Origin: Pseudomonadota bacterium
Lineage (GTDB): Bacteria; Pseudomonadota; Alphaproteobacteria; Rhizobiales; Tepidamorphaceae
Assembly (NCBI GenBank): GCA_023458595.1
Contig: JAEWYT010000105.1
Span: forward strand, 3,211-67,210
DNA: 64,000 bases
Direction: 5' to 3'
Shown here: piece by piece, positions 42,062 to 51,144 of the stretch
Numbering within the stretch: the first letter of the stretch is position 1
How the letters are laid out: each line of letters opens with the position of its first letter
Made by a program: the position numbers and the translations under genes
The notes under the pieces: generated by a model
Database searches by the model: none
What the model saw: only the letters and a program-made list of their open reading frames with translations
Told to the model about the DNA's origin: nothing

Positions 42062-42955
42062 ATGGCCAATATCGCACTTCCCGCCATTACGGCGGAGGGC
42101 GGACTGTCGAGGTATCTCTCGGAGATCCGCCGCTTCCCGATGCTCGAGCCCGACGAGGAGTACATGCTCGCCAAGAGCTGGCGTGAGCATGGCGACCGCG
42201 AGGCCGCGCACAAGCTCGTCACCAGCCACCTGCGCCTCGTGGCCAAGATCGCCATGGGCTATCGCGGCTACGGGCTGCCGATCGGAGAGATCGTTTCGGA
42301 AGGCAATGTTGGCCTGATGCAGGCCGTCAAGCGGTTCGAGCCGGAGAAAGGATTCCGGCTCGCTACATACGCCATGTGGTGGATCCGCGCTTCCATCCAG
42401 GAATACATCCTGCGCTCGTGGAGCCTGGTGAAGATGGGCACCACAGCGAACCAGAAGAAGCTGTTCTTCAACCTGCGCAAGGTGAAGGGCCAGATCGCCG
42501 CGCTCGATGAAGGCGACCTCAAGCCCGAGCAGGTGAGCGAGATCGCGACGCGCCTCGGCGTTCCCGAGGAGGACGTTGTGTCGATGAACCGGCGCCTTTC
42601 GGGCGACGCCTCGCTCAATGCGCCGCTGCGCGCCGACGGCGAGTCCGGCTCCGAATGGCAGGACTGGCTGGTCGACGACCAGGACGATCAGGAGACCCTG
42701 CTCGCTGAGAGCGAGGAGCTCGATAACCGCAAGAAGATGCTCGCCAACGCGATCGAGGTGCTGAATGATCGTGAGAAGCGCATCTTCATAGCCCGCCGGC
42801 TAGACGACAATCCGCTGACGCTCGAGGAGTTGTCGGAGGAATTCGGCGTCTCCCGCGAGCGCGTCCGCCAGATCGAGGTGCGCGCCTTCGAGAAGGTCCA
42901 GAAGGCGGTCACCGACGCGGCGAAGAAGCTCGAGGCCGGCGAACCCGTCGCGTAG
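42062..42955 (+). CDS. rpoH: RNA polymerase sigma factor RpoH (sigma-32)
   Basis: 297 aa. Region 2 has LVTSHLRLVAKIAMGYRGYGLPIGEIVSEGNVGLMQAVKRFEPEKGFRLATYAMWWI; the RpoH box is QKKLFFNLRKVKGQ; region 4 is LDDNPLTLEELSEEFGVSRERVRQIEVRAF. It directs heat-shock transcription. The start has AAGAGGAGGAAAG upstream. Hyphomicrobiales often carry RpoH1 and RpoH2; which paralogue this is was not resolved. Confidence 0.97.
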   Translation: MANIALPAITAEGGLSRYLSEIRRFPMLEPDEEYMLAKSWREHGDREAAHKLVTSHLRLVAKIAMGYRGYGLPIGEIVSEGNVGLMQAVKRFEPEKGFRLATYAMWWIRASIQEYILRSWSLVKMGTTANQKKLFFNLRKVKGQIAALDEGDLKPEQVSEIATRLGVPEEDVVSMNRRLSGDASLNAPLRADGESGSEWQDWLVDDQDDQETLLAESEELDNRKKMLANAIEVLNDREKRIFIARRLDDNPLTLEELSEEFGVSRERVRQIEVRAFEKVQKAVTDAAKKLEAGEPVA

Positions 42956-42980
42956 GCGAGACCCATCGAACACGCTTTCA

Positions 42981-43014
42981 GGGCGCGGGAGCAATCCCGC
43001 GTCCTTCGTTTTTC
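42981..43014 (+). terminator. intrinsic terminator after rpoH
   Basis: A 10-bp stem GGGCGCGGGA/TCCCGCGTCC (one G-T pair) with loop GCAA is followed by TTCGTTTTT. Confidence 0.88.
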
Positions 43015-43103
43015 AAGCAATTTCGGAGGCGACAACTCAGCAAGATTTGTCATTCCGGCCCGTGCCATGGTCTCGTTCAGCGAACGAACGAGGCTGGGCG
43101 ACG

Positions 43104-43985
43104 ATGGATCAGGCAATGACCGGGGCTGCTAACTACGAGGACCGCTTCAACCGGGTGGCGGAGTACATCTACGCGCATCTGGACGACGACATCGACCTCC
43201 TGACGCTTTCCGACGTTGCCTGCCTGTCGCCGTACCACTGGCACCGCATCTATCACGCCGTTCGCGGCGAGACGATCGCGGCCACGGTGAAACGGCTGCG
43301 GCTCAACCGGGCCGCCGGTTACCTCGCCGACACGACGATGCCGCTTTCCGAGATCGCGGCGAAATCAGGCTATTCCAATCTTCAGTCCTTCTCTCGCACT
43401 TTCAAGGCCGCCTACGGCCTGCCGCCGGCGGAATACCGGAAGAACGGCAGCCACCGGCGGTTCCAGGACGCAACGAGAGAAGGGAGCCACGCCATGTACG
43501 AAGTCGCCATCAGAACGGTCGGGAACCGCAAGGGGATCGGCATCGACCACACGGGCTCCTACATGGAGATCGACAAAGCGTTCGGGCAGCTGTTCGTCTG
43601 GCTCGGTGCACGCGGGCTGATCGGGCCGGCGACGCACATGGTCGCTGTCTACTACAGCGACCCGTCCTCGGTAGCGGAAGCCGAGCTCAGGTCGCGGGCC
43701 TGCGTCTATGTCGACGGGCCGGTCGCGCTCGAGGCTCCGGTGGTCGAGACCGATATCCCCGGCGGCGAGCACGCAGTGCTGCGCCATGTCGGGCCCTATG
43801 CCGACATGCGCTCGGCCTACAACTGGCTTTACGGCACCTGGCTGCCGAATTCCGGCCGCGAGCCCGGTGATGCACCGGTGTTCGAGGAATATCTAAACAA
43901 TCCGCGCGACACCGCGCCCGCCGATCTCGTCACCGAGATCTGGCTGCCGCTGAGGGCCGGGGTGATGAGCGGAGCGGCGGCGTGA
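43104..43985 (+). CDS. AraC family regulator with GyrI-like ligand domain
   Basis: About 293 aa. The N-terminal double HTH of the AraC type (about 15-120: IDLLTLSDVACLSPYHWHRIYHAVRGETI, LSEIAAKSGYSNLQSFSRTFKAAYG) is fused to a GyrI/BmrR-like effector domain (about 130-293: EVAIRTVGNRKGIGIDHTGSYMEI, ETDIPGGEHAVLRHVGPYADM, EIWLPLR). Such Rob/SbmC-like regulators bind amphipathic or drug-like compounds. It is translationally coupled to the next gene (GTGA overlap). Confidence 0.9.
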   Translation: MDQAMTGAANYEDRFNRVAEYIYAHLDDDIDLLTLSDVACLSPYHWHRIYHAVRGETIAATVKRLRLNRAAGYLADTTMPLSEIAAKSGYSNLQSFSRTFKAAYGLPPAEYRKNGSHRRFQDATREGSHAMYEVAIRTVGNRKGIGIDHTGSYMEIDKAFGQLFVWLGARGLIGPATHMVAVYYSDPSSVAEAELRSRACVYVDGPVALEAPVVETDIPGGEHAVLRHVGPYADMRSAYNWLYGTWLPNSGREPGDAPVFEEYLNNPRDTAPADLVTEIWLPLRAGVMSGAAA

Positions 43986-44392
43986 AGAAGAGCTGGAGCG
44001 ACAAACTCGCCGATCCGACGCCGCATGTCGTGAAGCCCGCGCCGATCGACATCGCCGGCATGACGAAAGGCGAGATCATGCTGGTGCCGACGCCGGCCCT
44101 GGTCGACCGGCTCATCAGGAAGATCCCGCGCGGGCGGAGTGTCAATGTGAGGAGCCTGCGGTACGAACTCGCCCGGATGCACGGTGCGGAGGTGACCTGC
44201 CCGATCACGACGGGCTACCACCTGCGCACGGTTGCGGAGGCCGCCTGCGAGCGGCTGCAGCAGGGGGCAACAGTCGACGAGGTTACGCCGTTCTGGCGGG
44301 TTCTGGACGCGAGGACGCCGACGACGAAGCGGATCTCCTGCGGGGCGGCGTTCGTCGCGGAGCAGAGGGCGAAAGAGAGACTGGTTCCGTAG
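43982..44392 (+). CDS. ATL/MGMT-like DNA-binding domain protein
   Basis: 136 aa. The segment MLVPTPALVDRLIRKIPRGRSVNVRSLRYELARMHGAEVTCPITTGYHLRTVAEAA ... VTPFWRVLD resembles the winged-helix DNA-binding core of O6-alkylguanine-transferase-like proteins. The PCHR active-site cysteine motif is absent, so transfer of alkyl groups is not expected. GTG start at 43982 overlaps the AraC-type stop, suggesting joint expression. The family is often seen as a hypothetical protein in Hyphomicrobiales and Mycobacteria (recalled). Confidence 0.55.
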   Translation: MKKSWSDKLADPTPHVVKPAPIDIAGMTKGEIMLVPTPALVDRLIRKIPRGRSVNVRSLRYELARMHGAEVTCPITTGYHLRTVAEAACERLQQGATVDEVTPFWRVLDARTPTTKRISCGAAFVAEQRAKERLVP

Positions 44393-44407
44393 TGCCTGTC
44401 CTCGGCC

Positions 44408-47005
44408 TTACCGGCCGATCGCCTTCTTCACGAAATCGCCGGGGCCCCCCGAAATCAGCGTCGCGCAGTCCACCAGCACGCGCGGCAGCGCGAGGCCGCC
44501 GGGCAGGGCGAGATAGCGCGGCGTCCAGACGGGATGGAACTTGTCCTTGTACGCCCTCAGCCCCGTGAAATTGTAGAGCGCCGAACCGTGGGCGAAGAGG
44601 AAGTTGCCGACCTTGTGCCAGGTCGGCGCGAGCGGATGATGCTCGAAGCCGGACAGCGGCGCCATTCCGAGGTCGAACCACTCGTAGCCCTCCGTCTTGG
44701 CTGCGAGCATCAGCTCGGCGAACAGGTAGTCCATCGTGCCGTAGGGCGAGACGGTGCGGTGGCGCATCAGGTCGACGGAGAACTCGGCCTTGTCGATGCC
44801 GGAGCGCAGGATGTTGGCGAAGGCGACGAGGCGGCCTTCGGTGCGGACCACGGCGATGTCGAAGTTCCTCAGATAGTCCTCCGAGAAGAAGCCCAGCGAG
44901 AAGCCCTTCTCGCCGCCGGTCTTGCCGGCGAGCCATTCGTCCGAAACCTCCTTCAGCTCGGGCAGCAGCGGACCGATATCCGCCTTCGGCACGATCTCGA
45001 AGCTCGCGCCCTCGCGCTCGGCGCGCCGGATCGCATGGCGGAAATCCTTGTATTCCGGGCCTTCCAGCGAGAAGCCGGCGAGCGGGACGCGCGCCTCCTC
45101 GCCGAATTTCGTCGCGGTGAGGCCGAGATCGAGCATGAGCGGCAGCGCCGCGGCGCGGAACGAGTAGAAGACCGGCGTGCCGCCGTAGCTGTCGACGAGC
45201 TCGCGGAAGGCCCAGGCGGCCTCCTGCTTGCCTTCAGGCGTGCCGACCGGTTCGCCGAGGGCGATCCAGCTTGAGCCCTGGATCTGGTACATCACGAAGG
45301 CCGTTTCGTCGGGGGTGACGAGCAGGCGTTTGTCGCCGAGCAGGACGACACTCGACTCCGGGTCGTCGGAACAGTCGAGCAGACGTCGGACCGCGTCGGG
45401 TACCGGCTGGGTCGACGGCCCGCTCGGCCGGGTCGGGGTCTGGATGCGCCAGATCAGGAACAGGAGGCTCGCGGCACCGACCACCACGAGGGCGCGCAGA
45501 AAGCGTGGCGCATCGCCGTCCCAGGCGAACTGCCACCACAGCTCGTCGCGGTACTCGACATGCCGGTAGGCGAAGAAGCCGAACCATGCGGCGATCACCA
45601 GCATCGCGCCGATCGCCGCTATCCAGGCGAGCGAGAAGGTGCCGGCGGAGAAGCCGGACCTGCGGTGGAAGGTGGCGCGCGCGCCGACGACCGCTGCCAG
45701 CACCAATCCGAGCAGGATCGCCTCGACGTAGTCGAAGCCCTTGAGAAGCGACACGGAGATGGCGATCAGCAGGACGGCGACCGTCATGCGCCAGGCCACC
45801 GCCAACCGCCGCATGAGACCGCGCGACAGGATCAGGAGGCCGAGCCCGGCAATCGACGAGATCAGGTGCGAGGCCTCGATCACCGGCAGCGGCAGGACGT
45901 CCCGGAGGACGGCCATGTGCTCGATCCGCGCCGGGGTGACCGCGGAGAACAGGAGCAGGGCGCCGGCGAGGAAAACGCCCGCGCCGATCAGCTGCGGCGC
46001 CATCGCCCGGAGCACCGAGCCGGCGCGGCCGCCGAACACCGGGATATGGGTGACGCTGCTGAAGGCCGCCTCGGCGGCGACGAGCGCGCCGGCGATCGCC
46101 AGCGGCAGCACGAAGTAGAAGACGCGGAACAGTAGGACGGCGGCGAACAGGCCCGCCTTGGCCTCGTCGGGAACGGAGAGGATCAGCACCGCCTCGATGA
46201 CGCCGAGGCCCCCCGGCACGTGGCTGGCGATGCCGATCGCGAAGGCGGCGACCGTGATGCCGGCGAAGGCGAGATAGTCGTAGGGCAGGGCGACGGGGAC
46301 GAGCAGATAGAGCGCGGCGGAGACAGCGAGCACGTCGACGGTGGCGACCGCCCACTGGGTCAGCGCGATCGGCATGGTGGGGATCGGTACCGAGAAGCGC
46401 CGGTACTCGAACGTCCCGCCGCCGCGCAGGGCGCAGAGGACGAAGTAGCCGATCACCGCCAGCGCGCCGGCGACCGCGAAGAGCCAGGGAACCGTCGGCG
46501 GTAGGGAGACCGCGTAGGCGATCTGGTCGTACTCGAGAACCCCGGCGGCGACGAGGATTGTGGCCGCGCCGAATACGAAGGCGAGATGCGAATAGACGGT
46601 GATCAGAGCGATCTCGGACAGCGGCACGTCGAGCGCCGAATAGGCGCGGTAGCGTATCGAGCCGCCGGTCAGCAGCGCGAAACCTAGGGTGTTGGAGAAG
46701 GCGTAGGAGGTGAAGCCGGTCAGGAACACCTGGCGGGGCGGCGCCGTGCGGTCGACGACGCGTAGTGCCAGCCAGTCGTAGGAGGCAAGGCAGGCGTAGC
46801 CGACGGCGACGAGCACGAGCGACAGGAGGATGTTGGCCGACGGTACCGCATCAATCGCGCCGCGCACCTCGTGCAGGTTCACGTTCGCGAGTTGCCGGCG
46901 CAGCACGAAGACGGCGATAACCGCGATCACCACCGTGAATGCGGCGTTGGCGATCTGCCGGCCGCCGATCGCCCTGAACCGGGCCTTCCAGTCGGAGCGC
47001 GTCAT
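44408..47005 (-). CDS. mprF: bifunctional lysylphosphatidylglycerol flippase/synthetase MprF
   Basis: 865 aa. The N-terminal half has about 13-14 membrane helices of the flippase domain (LLTGGSIRYRAYSALDVPLSEI, GIASHVPGGLGVIEAVLIL). The C-terminal cytosolic domain (about 545-865) is the tRNA-dependent aminoacyltransferase with a tandem GNAT fold (VALGEPVGTPEG-type loop WIALGEPVGTPEG, YGTMDYLFAELMLAAKTEGYEWFDLGMAPLSGFE, YKDKFHPVWTPRYLA). It adds lysine to phosphatidylglycerol and flips it outward, resisting cationic peptides and acid, as LpiA in rhizobia. Confidence 0.95.
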   Translation of the reverse strand: MTRSDWKARFRAIGGRQIANAAFTVVIAVIAVFVLRRQLANVNLHEVRGAIDAVPSANILLSLVLVAVGYACLASYDWLALRVVDRTAPPRQVFLTGFTSYAFSNTLGFALLTGGSIRYRAYSALDVPLSEIALITVYSHLAFVFGAATILVAAGVLEYDQIAYAVSLPPTVPWLFAVAGALAVIGYFVLCALRGGGTFEYRRFSVPIPTMPIALTQWAVATVDVLAVSAALYLLVPVALPYDYLAFAGITVAAFAIGIASHVPGGLGVIEAVLILSVPDEAKAGLFAAVLLFRVFYFVLPLAIAGALVAAEAAFSSVTHIPVFGGRAGSVLRAMAPQLIGAGVFLAGALLLFSAVTPARIEHMAVLRDVLPLPVIEASHLISSIAGLGLLILSRGLMRRLAVAWRMTVAVLLIAISVSLLKGFDYVEAILLGLVLAAVVGARATFHRRSGFSAGTFSLAWIAAIGAMLVIAAWFGFFAYRHVEYRDELWWQFAWDGDAPRFLRALVVVGAASLLFLIWRIQTPTRPSGPSTQPVPDAVRRLLDCSDDPESSVVLLGDKRLLVTPDETAFVMYQIQGSSWIALGEPVGTPEGKQEAAWAFRELVDSYGGTPVFYSFRAAALPLMLDLGLTATKFGEEARVPLAGFSLEGPEYKDFRHAIRRAEREGASFEIVPKADIGPLLPELKEVSDEWLAGKTGGEKGFSLGFFSEDYLRNFDIAVVRTEGRLVAFANILRSGIDKAEFSVDLMRHRTVSPYGTMDYLFAELMLAAKTEGYEWFDLGMAPLSGFEHHPLAPTWHKVGNFLFAHGSALYNFTGLRAYKDKFHPVWTPRYLALPGGLALPRVLVDCATLISGGPGDFVKKAIGR

Positions 47006-47011
47006 TTGCAG

Positions 47012-47305
47012 TCAGTTGAGAACGTCGCGCCACTCCGGCGTGCGCTCGAACGTCGCCTTGGCGAACGGGCAGAAGGGAATGATCTTGAAATCGCCTGCCC
47101 GGGCGTCCTCGACGATGCGGGCGACCAGGGCCTTCCCGACGCCCATACCGCGCATCTCGTCGGGCACGCCGGTGTGGTCGACTATGACGAGATGCGGATT
47201 GGCCCGCGAGAACGTCATCTCGGCGTTGGAAAGTCCCTCGATTCTGGCGACGTAGCGGCCCTTGGACGGGCCGTCCTCCAGCGTGATCGTTGGTTTCTCG
47301 ACCAT
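47012..47305 (-). CDS. small GNAT acetyltransferase (YjdJ-like)
   Basis: 97 aa. The minimal acetyltransferase fold of the YjdJ/GNAT_CG group: YVARIEGLSNAEMTF, VDHTGVPDEMRGMGVGKALVARIVEDAR (acetyl-CoA loop), IIPFCPFAKATFERTPEW. The start follows AAGGAGGCGCCC. It lies 11 bases downstream of the class IV aminotransferase stop, on the same strand. Confidence 0.9.
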   Translation of the reverse strand: MVEKPTITLEDGPSKGRYVARIEGLSNAEMTFSRANPHLVIVDHTGVPDEMRGMGVGKALVARIVEDARAGDFKIIPFCPFAKATFERTPEWRDVLN

Positions 47306-47316
47306 GGGCGCCTCCT

Positions 47317-48243
47317 TCAGGCGGGGCGGACGGACTCGCGGGCCGCCAGATCCTTGTACAGCGCAGAAAGGCGCCGGGTGAACGGTCCGGCGCGGCCGCC
47401 GTCCGGCGGTGGCGTTCCGATCACCCGGCCGTCGACCTCGCGCACCGGCGTCAGACCGGCGAAGGTGCCGGTGACGAAGGCCTCGTCGGCGCCGTAGACG
47501 TCGACGAGCGAGAAGCGCTTCTCGCGGGCGGAAATGCCGTTGTCGCGGCAGAGCCTCAATACGTTCGCCCGGGTGATGCCGCCGAGGCAGTAGAGGCCGT
47601 CCGATGTCCACACCTCGCCGTCGCGAACGATGAAGAAGTGGGTGGAGTTGCAGGTTGCGACCGCCCCGTCGGAATCGAGCATCAGCGCCTCGTCGGCGCC
47701 TGCCTTCGTCGCCTGGATGCAGGCGAGGATGCAGTTGAGCTTGGAGTGGCTGTTGAGCTTCTGGTCCTGCATGTCGGGCGCGGTGCGGCGGATATGGACA
47801 GTGAAGAGGCTCAGTCCGTGTTTCTTCACCGCCTCGGAAGCCGTCTTGTATTCCGGGATTATGACAATTGTCGCAGGGCCGATCGTCACGCGCGGGTCCT
47901 GGTAGGGCGTGCGTTTCACCCCGCGCGTCACCATCAGGCGAATATGGGCGCCGTCGCTCATGCCGTTGGCGTCGAGGCAGTCGAATATCCGGGCCGCTAG
48001 CGCCTCGCGCGACAGGCCGACGTCCATGTCTATCGATTTCGCGCCCCCGTAGAGGCGGTCGAGATGGGCATCGAGGAAGGCGACGCCGCCGTTCACCACG
48101 CGCAGGCCCTCCCAGACGCCGTCGCCAAGGATGAATCCGGAATCGAACACCGAGACGACCGCCTTCTCGCGAGGGACGAGCGACCCGTTGACGGAAATGA
48201 GAATGTCGGCGTTGCGCGGATCGTCGGCGTATTCGTGGGTCAT
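47317..48243 (-). CDS. class IV aminotransferase (branched-chain/D-amino acid type)
   Basis: 308 aa, PLP fold-type IV. VSVFDSGFILGDGVWEGLRV is the N-terminal signature and the PLP lysine lies in QKLNSHSKLNCILACIQA; DEALMLDSDGAVATCNSTHFFIV and GITRANVLRLC follow. The SKLN and the GDGVWEGLR pattern occur in the D-amino-acid/branched-chain aminotransferase-like group. The substrate side cannot be fixed from sequence. It is the first gene of a pair with the small GNAT protein. Confidence 0.88.
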   Translation of the reverse strand: MTHEYADDPRNADILISVNGSLVPREKAVVSVFDSGFILGDGVWEGLRVVNGGVAFLDAHLDRLYGGAKSIDMDVGLSREALAARIFDCLDANGMSDGAHIRLMVTRGVKRTPYQDPRVTIGPATIVIIPEYKTASEAVKKHGLSLFTVHIRRTAPDMQDQKLNSHSKLNCILACIQATKAGADEALMLDSDGAVATCNSTHFFIVRDGEVWTSDGLYCLGGITRANVLRLCRDNGISAREKRFSLVDVYGADEAFVTGTFAGLTPVREVDGRVIGTPPPDGGRAGPFTRRLSALYKDLAARESVRPA

Positions 48244-48435
48244 GCGAATCCCTGAAGGCGTTTCCGAGGAGGAGGGTACGGTGCCGGGGCGGCGATTGAC
48301 AATTGCCCCTCTGGGACACTCGCGCGGACCGGTGACGGAATCCGCTGGCTGAAAGAACTTAGTTGATTTACTTTACCCTAGGGCGCCTTGGCGTTGTGCC
48401 TGTAGGCGACCCAGTCGGCCGGTGGAGACTCTGCT

Positions 48436-48882
48436 ATGTGTCGGCAGGTGATCCGAACGCTCATTCCGCTCATGCTTCTGCTTCTTGCGGCGTCGTCCGC
48501 ACGCGCGCAGGAGGAGACCAGATATCCGCCTGGATACGACCCGAATGCTCCGAGTCCGGAAGCGGCGGACCAGACTCGCGGCATGGCGCTCATGTCGGCG
48601 AGTGTGGCTTCCGACGGGGCGTTGCAAGCGAGCGGGGGAGTGGTGTCCAGCGCCCGCGTATCGACCGGGTTCTACAGCGTCAAATTCGACCGCAGCGTTG
48701 AGAACTGTACCTGCACGGCGAGTTTCGGGAGTCACAGCGGGACCGCCGTCGCCTATCTTGCGCAGAACTACATCTCCGCGAACTGTCCCTTTGGAGACCC
48801 CGACAACGTCACGGTGTGGATCATAAGAGGTGGGGTGGACGGCGACTATCCATTCCAGCTGATCGTGTTCTGCCCGAAATAG
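48436..48882 (+). CDS. small secreted protein, GVVSSxRVSTG family (copy 2)
   Basis: 148 aa. The signal peptide MCRQVIRTLIPLMLLLLAASSARA leads a Pro/Glu-rich spacer (EETRYPPGYDPNAPSPEA) and then the domain shared with the gene at 7115: GVVSSARVSTGFYSV then FDRSVENC (68-91) and C-terminal YPFQLIVFCPK. Extra cysteines (C93, C117) exceed those of copy 1. It is transcribed alone, between a divergent aminotransferase gene and dgdA. Function unknown. Confidence 0.8.
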   Translation: MCRQVIRTLIPLMLLLLAASSARAQEETRYPPGYDPNAPSPEAADQTRGMALMSASVASDGALQASGGVVSSARVSTGFYSVKFDRSVENCTCTASFGSHSGTAVAYLAQNYISANCPFGDPDNVTVWIIRGGVDGDYPFQLIVFCPK

Positions 48883-48955
48883 GGCCCGTGCGGCCAATTC
48901 ACCGACGCACGGCGATGCACTAGAGTGCCTCCGACCGACCGACCCGGAGGAGAGC

Positions 48956-50254
48956 ATGGCCGTGCCGCGCAACGACGAACACCTGATCCGCTATGGCTTC
49001 GAGTTCAAACCCTCGCTGATCGAGAAGGCGCGCGGTTCCTACGTCTACGACACGGAAGGGCGGGAGATCCTCGACTTCACCTCCGGGCAGATGTGCTCGA
49101 CGCTGGGTCACAACCATCCGAAGATCGTCGAGGCCGTGAAGAAGGCCTGCGACGGGGCGCTGCACCTCTTCTCGGGGATGCTGAGCCCGGCAGTCGTGAC
49201 GCTCGCAGCCCGGCTCGCGGACAAGCTGCCCGGCAAGCTCACGAAATCGATCTTCCTGTCGACGGGCGGCGAGGCCAACGAGGCGGCGCTGCGCATGGCC
49301 AAGCTCCATACCGGCAACTGGGAGGTGGTCGGTATGACCGGCTCCTGGCACGGCATGACGGCGGGCGCGGCCTCCTCGACCTATGTCGCCGGGCGCCGGG
49401 GCTACGGACCGCCCGCGCCGGGCACGATGGCCATCCCCGCGCCGAACGCCTACCGTTGCCCGATCCGCCATTGCAAGGGTACCTGCGACAAGACCTGCCT
49501 CGAGGTCGGCTTCGACATGATCGACGCACAGACGAGCGGCGCGCCGGCGGCGATGCTCGCCGAGCCGGTGCAGTCCTCTGGCGGCGTCATCGTGCCGCCG
49601 GAGGGCTACCTGCCCGCGCTCAAGCAGAAATGCGAGGAACGCGGCATGATGCTGATCCTCGACGAGGCGCAGACGGCGTTCGGCCGGCTCGGGGCGGACT
49701 TCGCCTCGGACGTCTTCGGCGTCGAGCCCGATTTCCTTACCCTGTCGAAGACGCTCGGCGGCGGCCTGCCGCTGGCGGCGACCTGCACGACCGCCGAGAT
49801 CGAGGAGGATTGCCACGACAAGCGCTTCCTGCACGTGACCTCGCACGTTTCCGACCCGCTGCCGGCCGAGGTCGGCCTCGCCGTGCTCGACGTGCTGGAG
49901 GAAGATAACCTCAACGAGAGGGCCGTCGAGACCGGCGCCTACCTGAAGGCCGGGCTAGACAGCCTGATGCAGAAGCACGAGGTGATCGGGGACGTGCGCG
50001 GCATGGGGATGCTCTACGGGGTCGAACTGGTGAAGGATCGCCACAGCCGCGAGCCCGATGCCGAACTCGGCCAGGCGATCACGAGGCGGTGCATGGATCT
50101 GGGCCTGTCGATGAACATCGTCTCGGTGCCGGGCAGCACGATGTCGGCGGTCTGGCGCATCGCCCCGCCGCTCACCGCCACGCGCGAGGAGATCGACAAG
50201 GGCCTGGACAGGCTCGATACGGCGATCACCGAGGTGGTGGCGGGGCGCGCGTGA
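48956..50254 (+). CDS. dgdA: 2,2-dialkylglycine decarboxylase
   Basis: 432 aa. It decarboxylates and transaminates 2,2-dialkylglycines such as 2-aminoisobutyrate. The class III aminotransferase fold keeps, with a constant offset of 7, the residues known from the Burkholderia enzyme: Q45 (GQMCSTLGH), W131 and M134 (GSWHGM), S208, D236 and Q239 (ILDEAQT) and the PLP lysine K265 (TLSKTLGGG). This agreement argues for a true decarboxylase rather than a general class III transaminase. Preceded by CGGAGGAGAGC. Confidence 0.9.
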   Translation: MAVPRNDEHLIRYGFEFKPSLIEKARGSYVYDTEGREILDFTSGQMCSTLGHNHPKIVEAVKKACDGALHLFSGMLSPAVVTLAARLADKLPGKLTKSIFLSTGGEANEAALRMAKLHTGNWEVVGMTGSWHGMTAGAASSTYVAGRRGYGPPAPGTMAIPAPNAYRCPIRHCKGTCDKTCLEVGFDMIDAQTSGAPAAMLAEPVQSSGGVIVPPEGYLPALKQKCEERGMMLILDEAQTAFGRLGADFASDVFGVEPDFLTLSKTLGGGLPLAATCTTAEIEEDCHDKRFLHVTSHVSDPLPAEVGLAVLDVLEEDNLNERAVETGAYLKAGLDSLMQKHEVIGDVRGMGMLYGVELVKDRHSREPDAELGQAITRRCMDLGLSMNIVSVPGSTMSAVWRIAPPLTATREEIDKGLDRLDTAITEVVAGRA

Positions 50255-50409
50255 GGCGCGAAAACCGGCCCTCTGGTCGAGGACTGGAGCTGCGACAACG
50301 GCCGGCTGCCGTGCCGCAATTGCATGGACGAGGTGCCGGCAAGCGCTGCTCCCGCCCACGTCCGCACAGCGCGCAACGGCCGTTTTCTCTGCGCGGTCGG
50401 TAGGGCAGG

Positions 50410-51021
50410 CTAGAACCGCTTCTCCCCGATCAGCGGCACGTGTGGCGCCGCATCCATCGGCAGGATGCCGTCGAGCCGCGGATCGGGGAACATCTCGAGC
50501 TTGCGCTCGTAGGGTCTGAAGCCCGAGCGCAGGTAGAAGCCCATCGCGGTCGGGTGGTCGAAGGTGCAGGTGTGCAGCCAGACGCGCTCGACGCCGTCGC
50601 GCCAGGCAAGCTCCAGCGCTCGGTCCATCAGCCAGCGGCCGGCACCGAGGCCCATCGCTTCGGGGACAAGGCCGAAGAAGGCGATCTCGATCGAGGGCAT
50701 CTCGCGGAAATCAAGCTCGAGGATGCCGATCGGCTCGCCGTTGCGCTCGGGAAAATAGAGGTCGACGGCAGGATCGCCGAGGATCGCGGCAAGCGCCTTG
50801 TCGTCGAGCCGGAGGCGCGAGTTCCACAGCCAGTCCGTACCGACGCGACGGAACATCGTCCGGTAGTCGTCGGGGGAGAGCGCGCGCATGGGCGCCAATG
50901 CCAGGTCCGGGCGCCCGGAGGGCGGGACCGGCCGCGGCTCGGTCATTTCCAGAAAGGTTGCGACCGCGGCGGCGTGGCCGTCGGGCAGGTCTGTGTAGCC
51001 GTCGTGCAGGATGCGTGTCAT
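50410..51021 (-). CDS. GNAT family N-acetyltransferase
   Basis: 203 aa. An acetyl-CoA loop GLVPEAMGLGAGRWLMDRALELAW and HTCTFDHPTAMGFYLRSGFRPYERK are typical of GNAT enzymes. The N-terminal part (residues 1-45) is an extra segment. Start ATG at 51021. It is convergent with dgdA and divergent from the cyclase gene. Substrate unknown. Confidence 0.88.
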   Translation of the reverse strand: MTRILHDGYTDLPDGHAAAVATFLEMTEPRPVPPSGRPDLALAPMRALSPDDYRTMFRRVGTDWLWNSRLRLDDKALAAILGDPAVDLYFPERNGEPIGILELDFREMPSIEIAFFGLVPEAMGLGAGRWLMDRALELAWRDGVERVWLHTCTFDHPTAMGFYLRSGFRPYERKLEMFPDPRLDGILPMDAAPHVPLIGEKRF

Positions 51022-51144
51022 GGGACATGCCGATAGCGCGGCGATGGCCCTGAAGGCAACGGGTGCGGGCATTCGAGGCGGCGTTGGGTTAAAGTGGCGT
51101 CGGGTGGCTGGGACCGATTCCCGCCGCCCCCGGGGAGATGTCGT

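Noticed and set aside
51094..51144. N-terminal extension of the cyclase from 51094
   Set aside because: The segment is Pro/Arg-rich and has no ribosome site. TTG 51145 lies behind GGGGAGATG and starts at the membrane-proximal basic segment.
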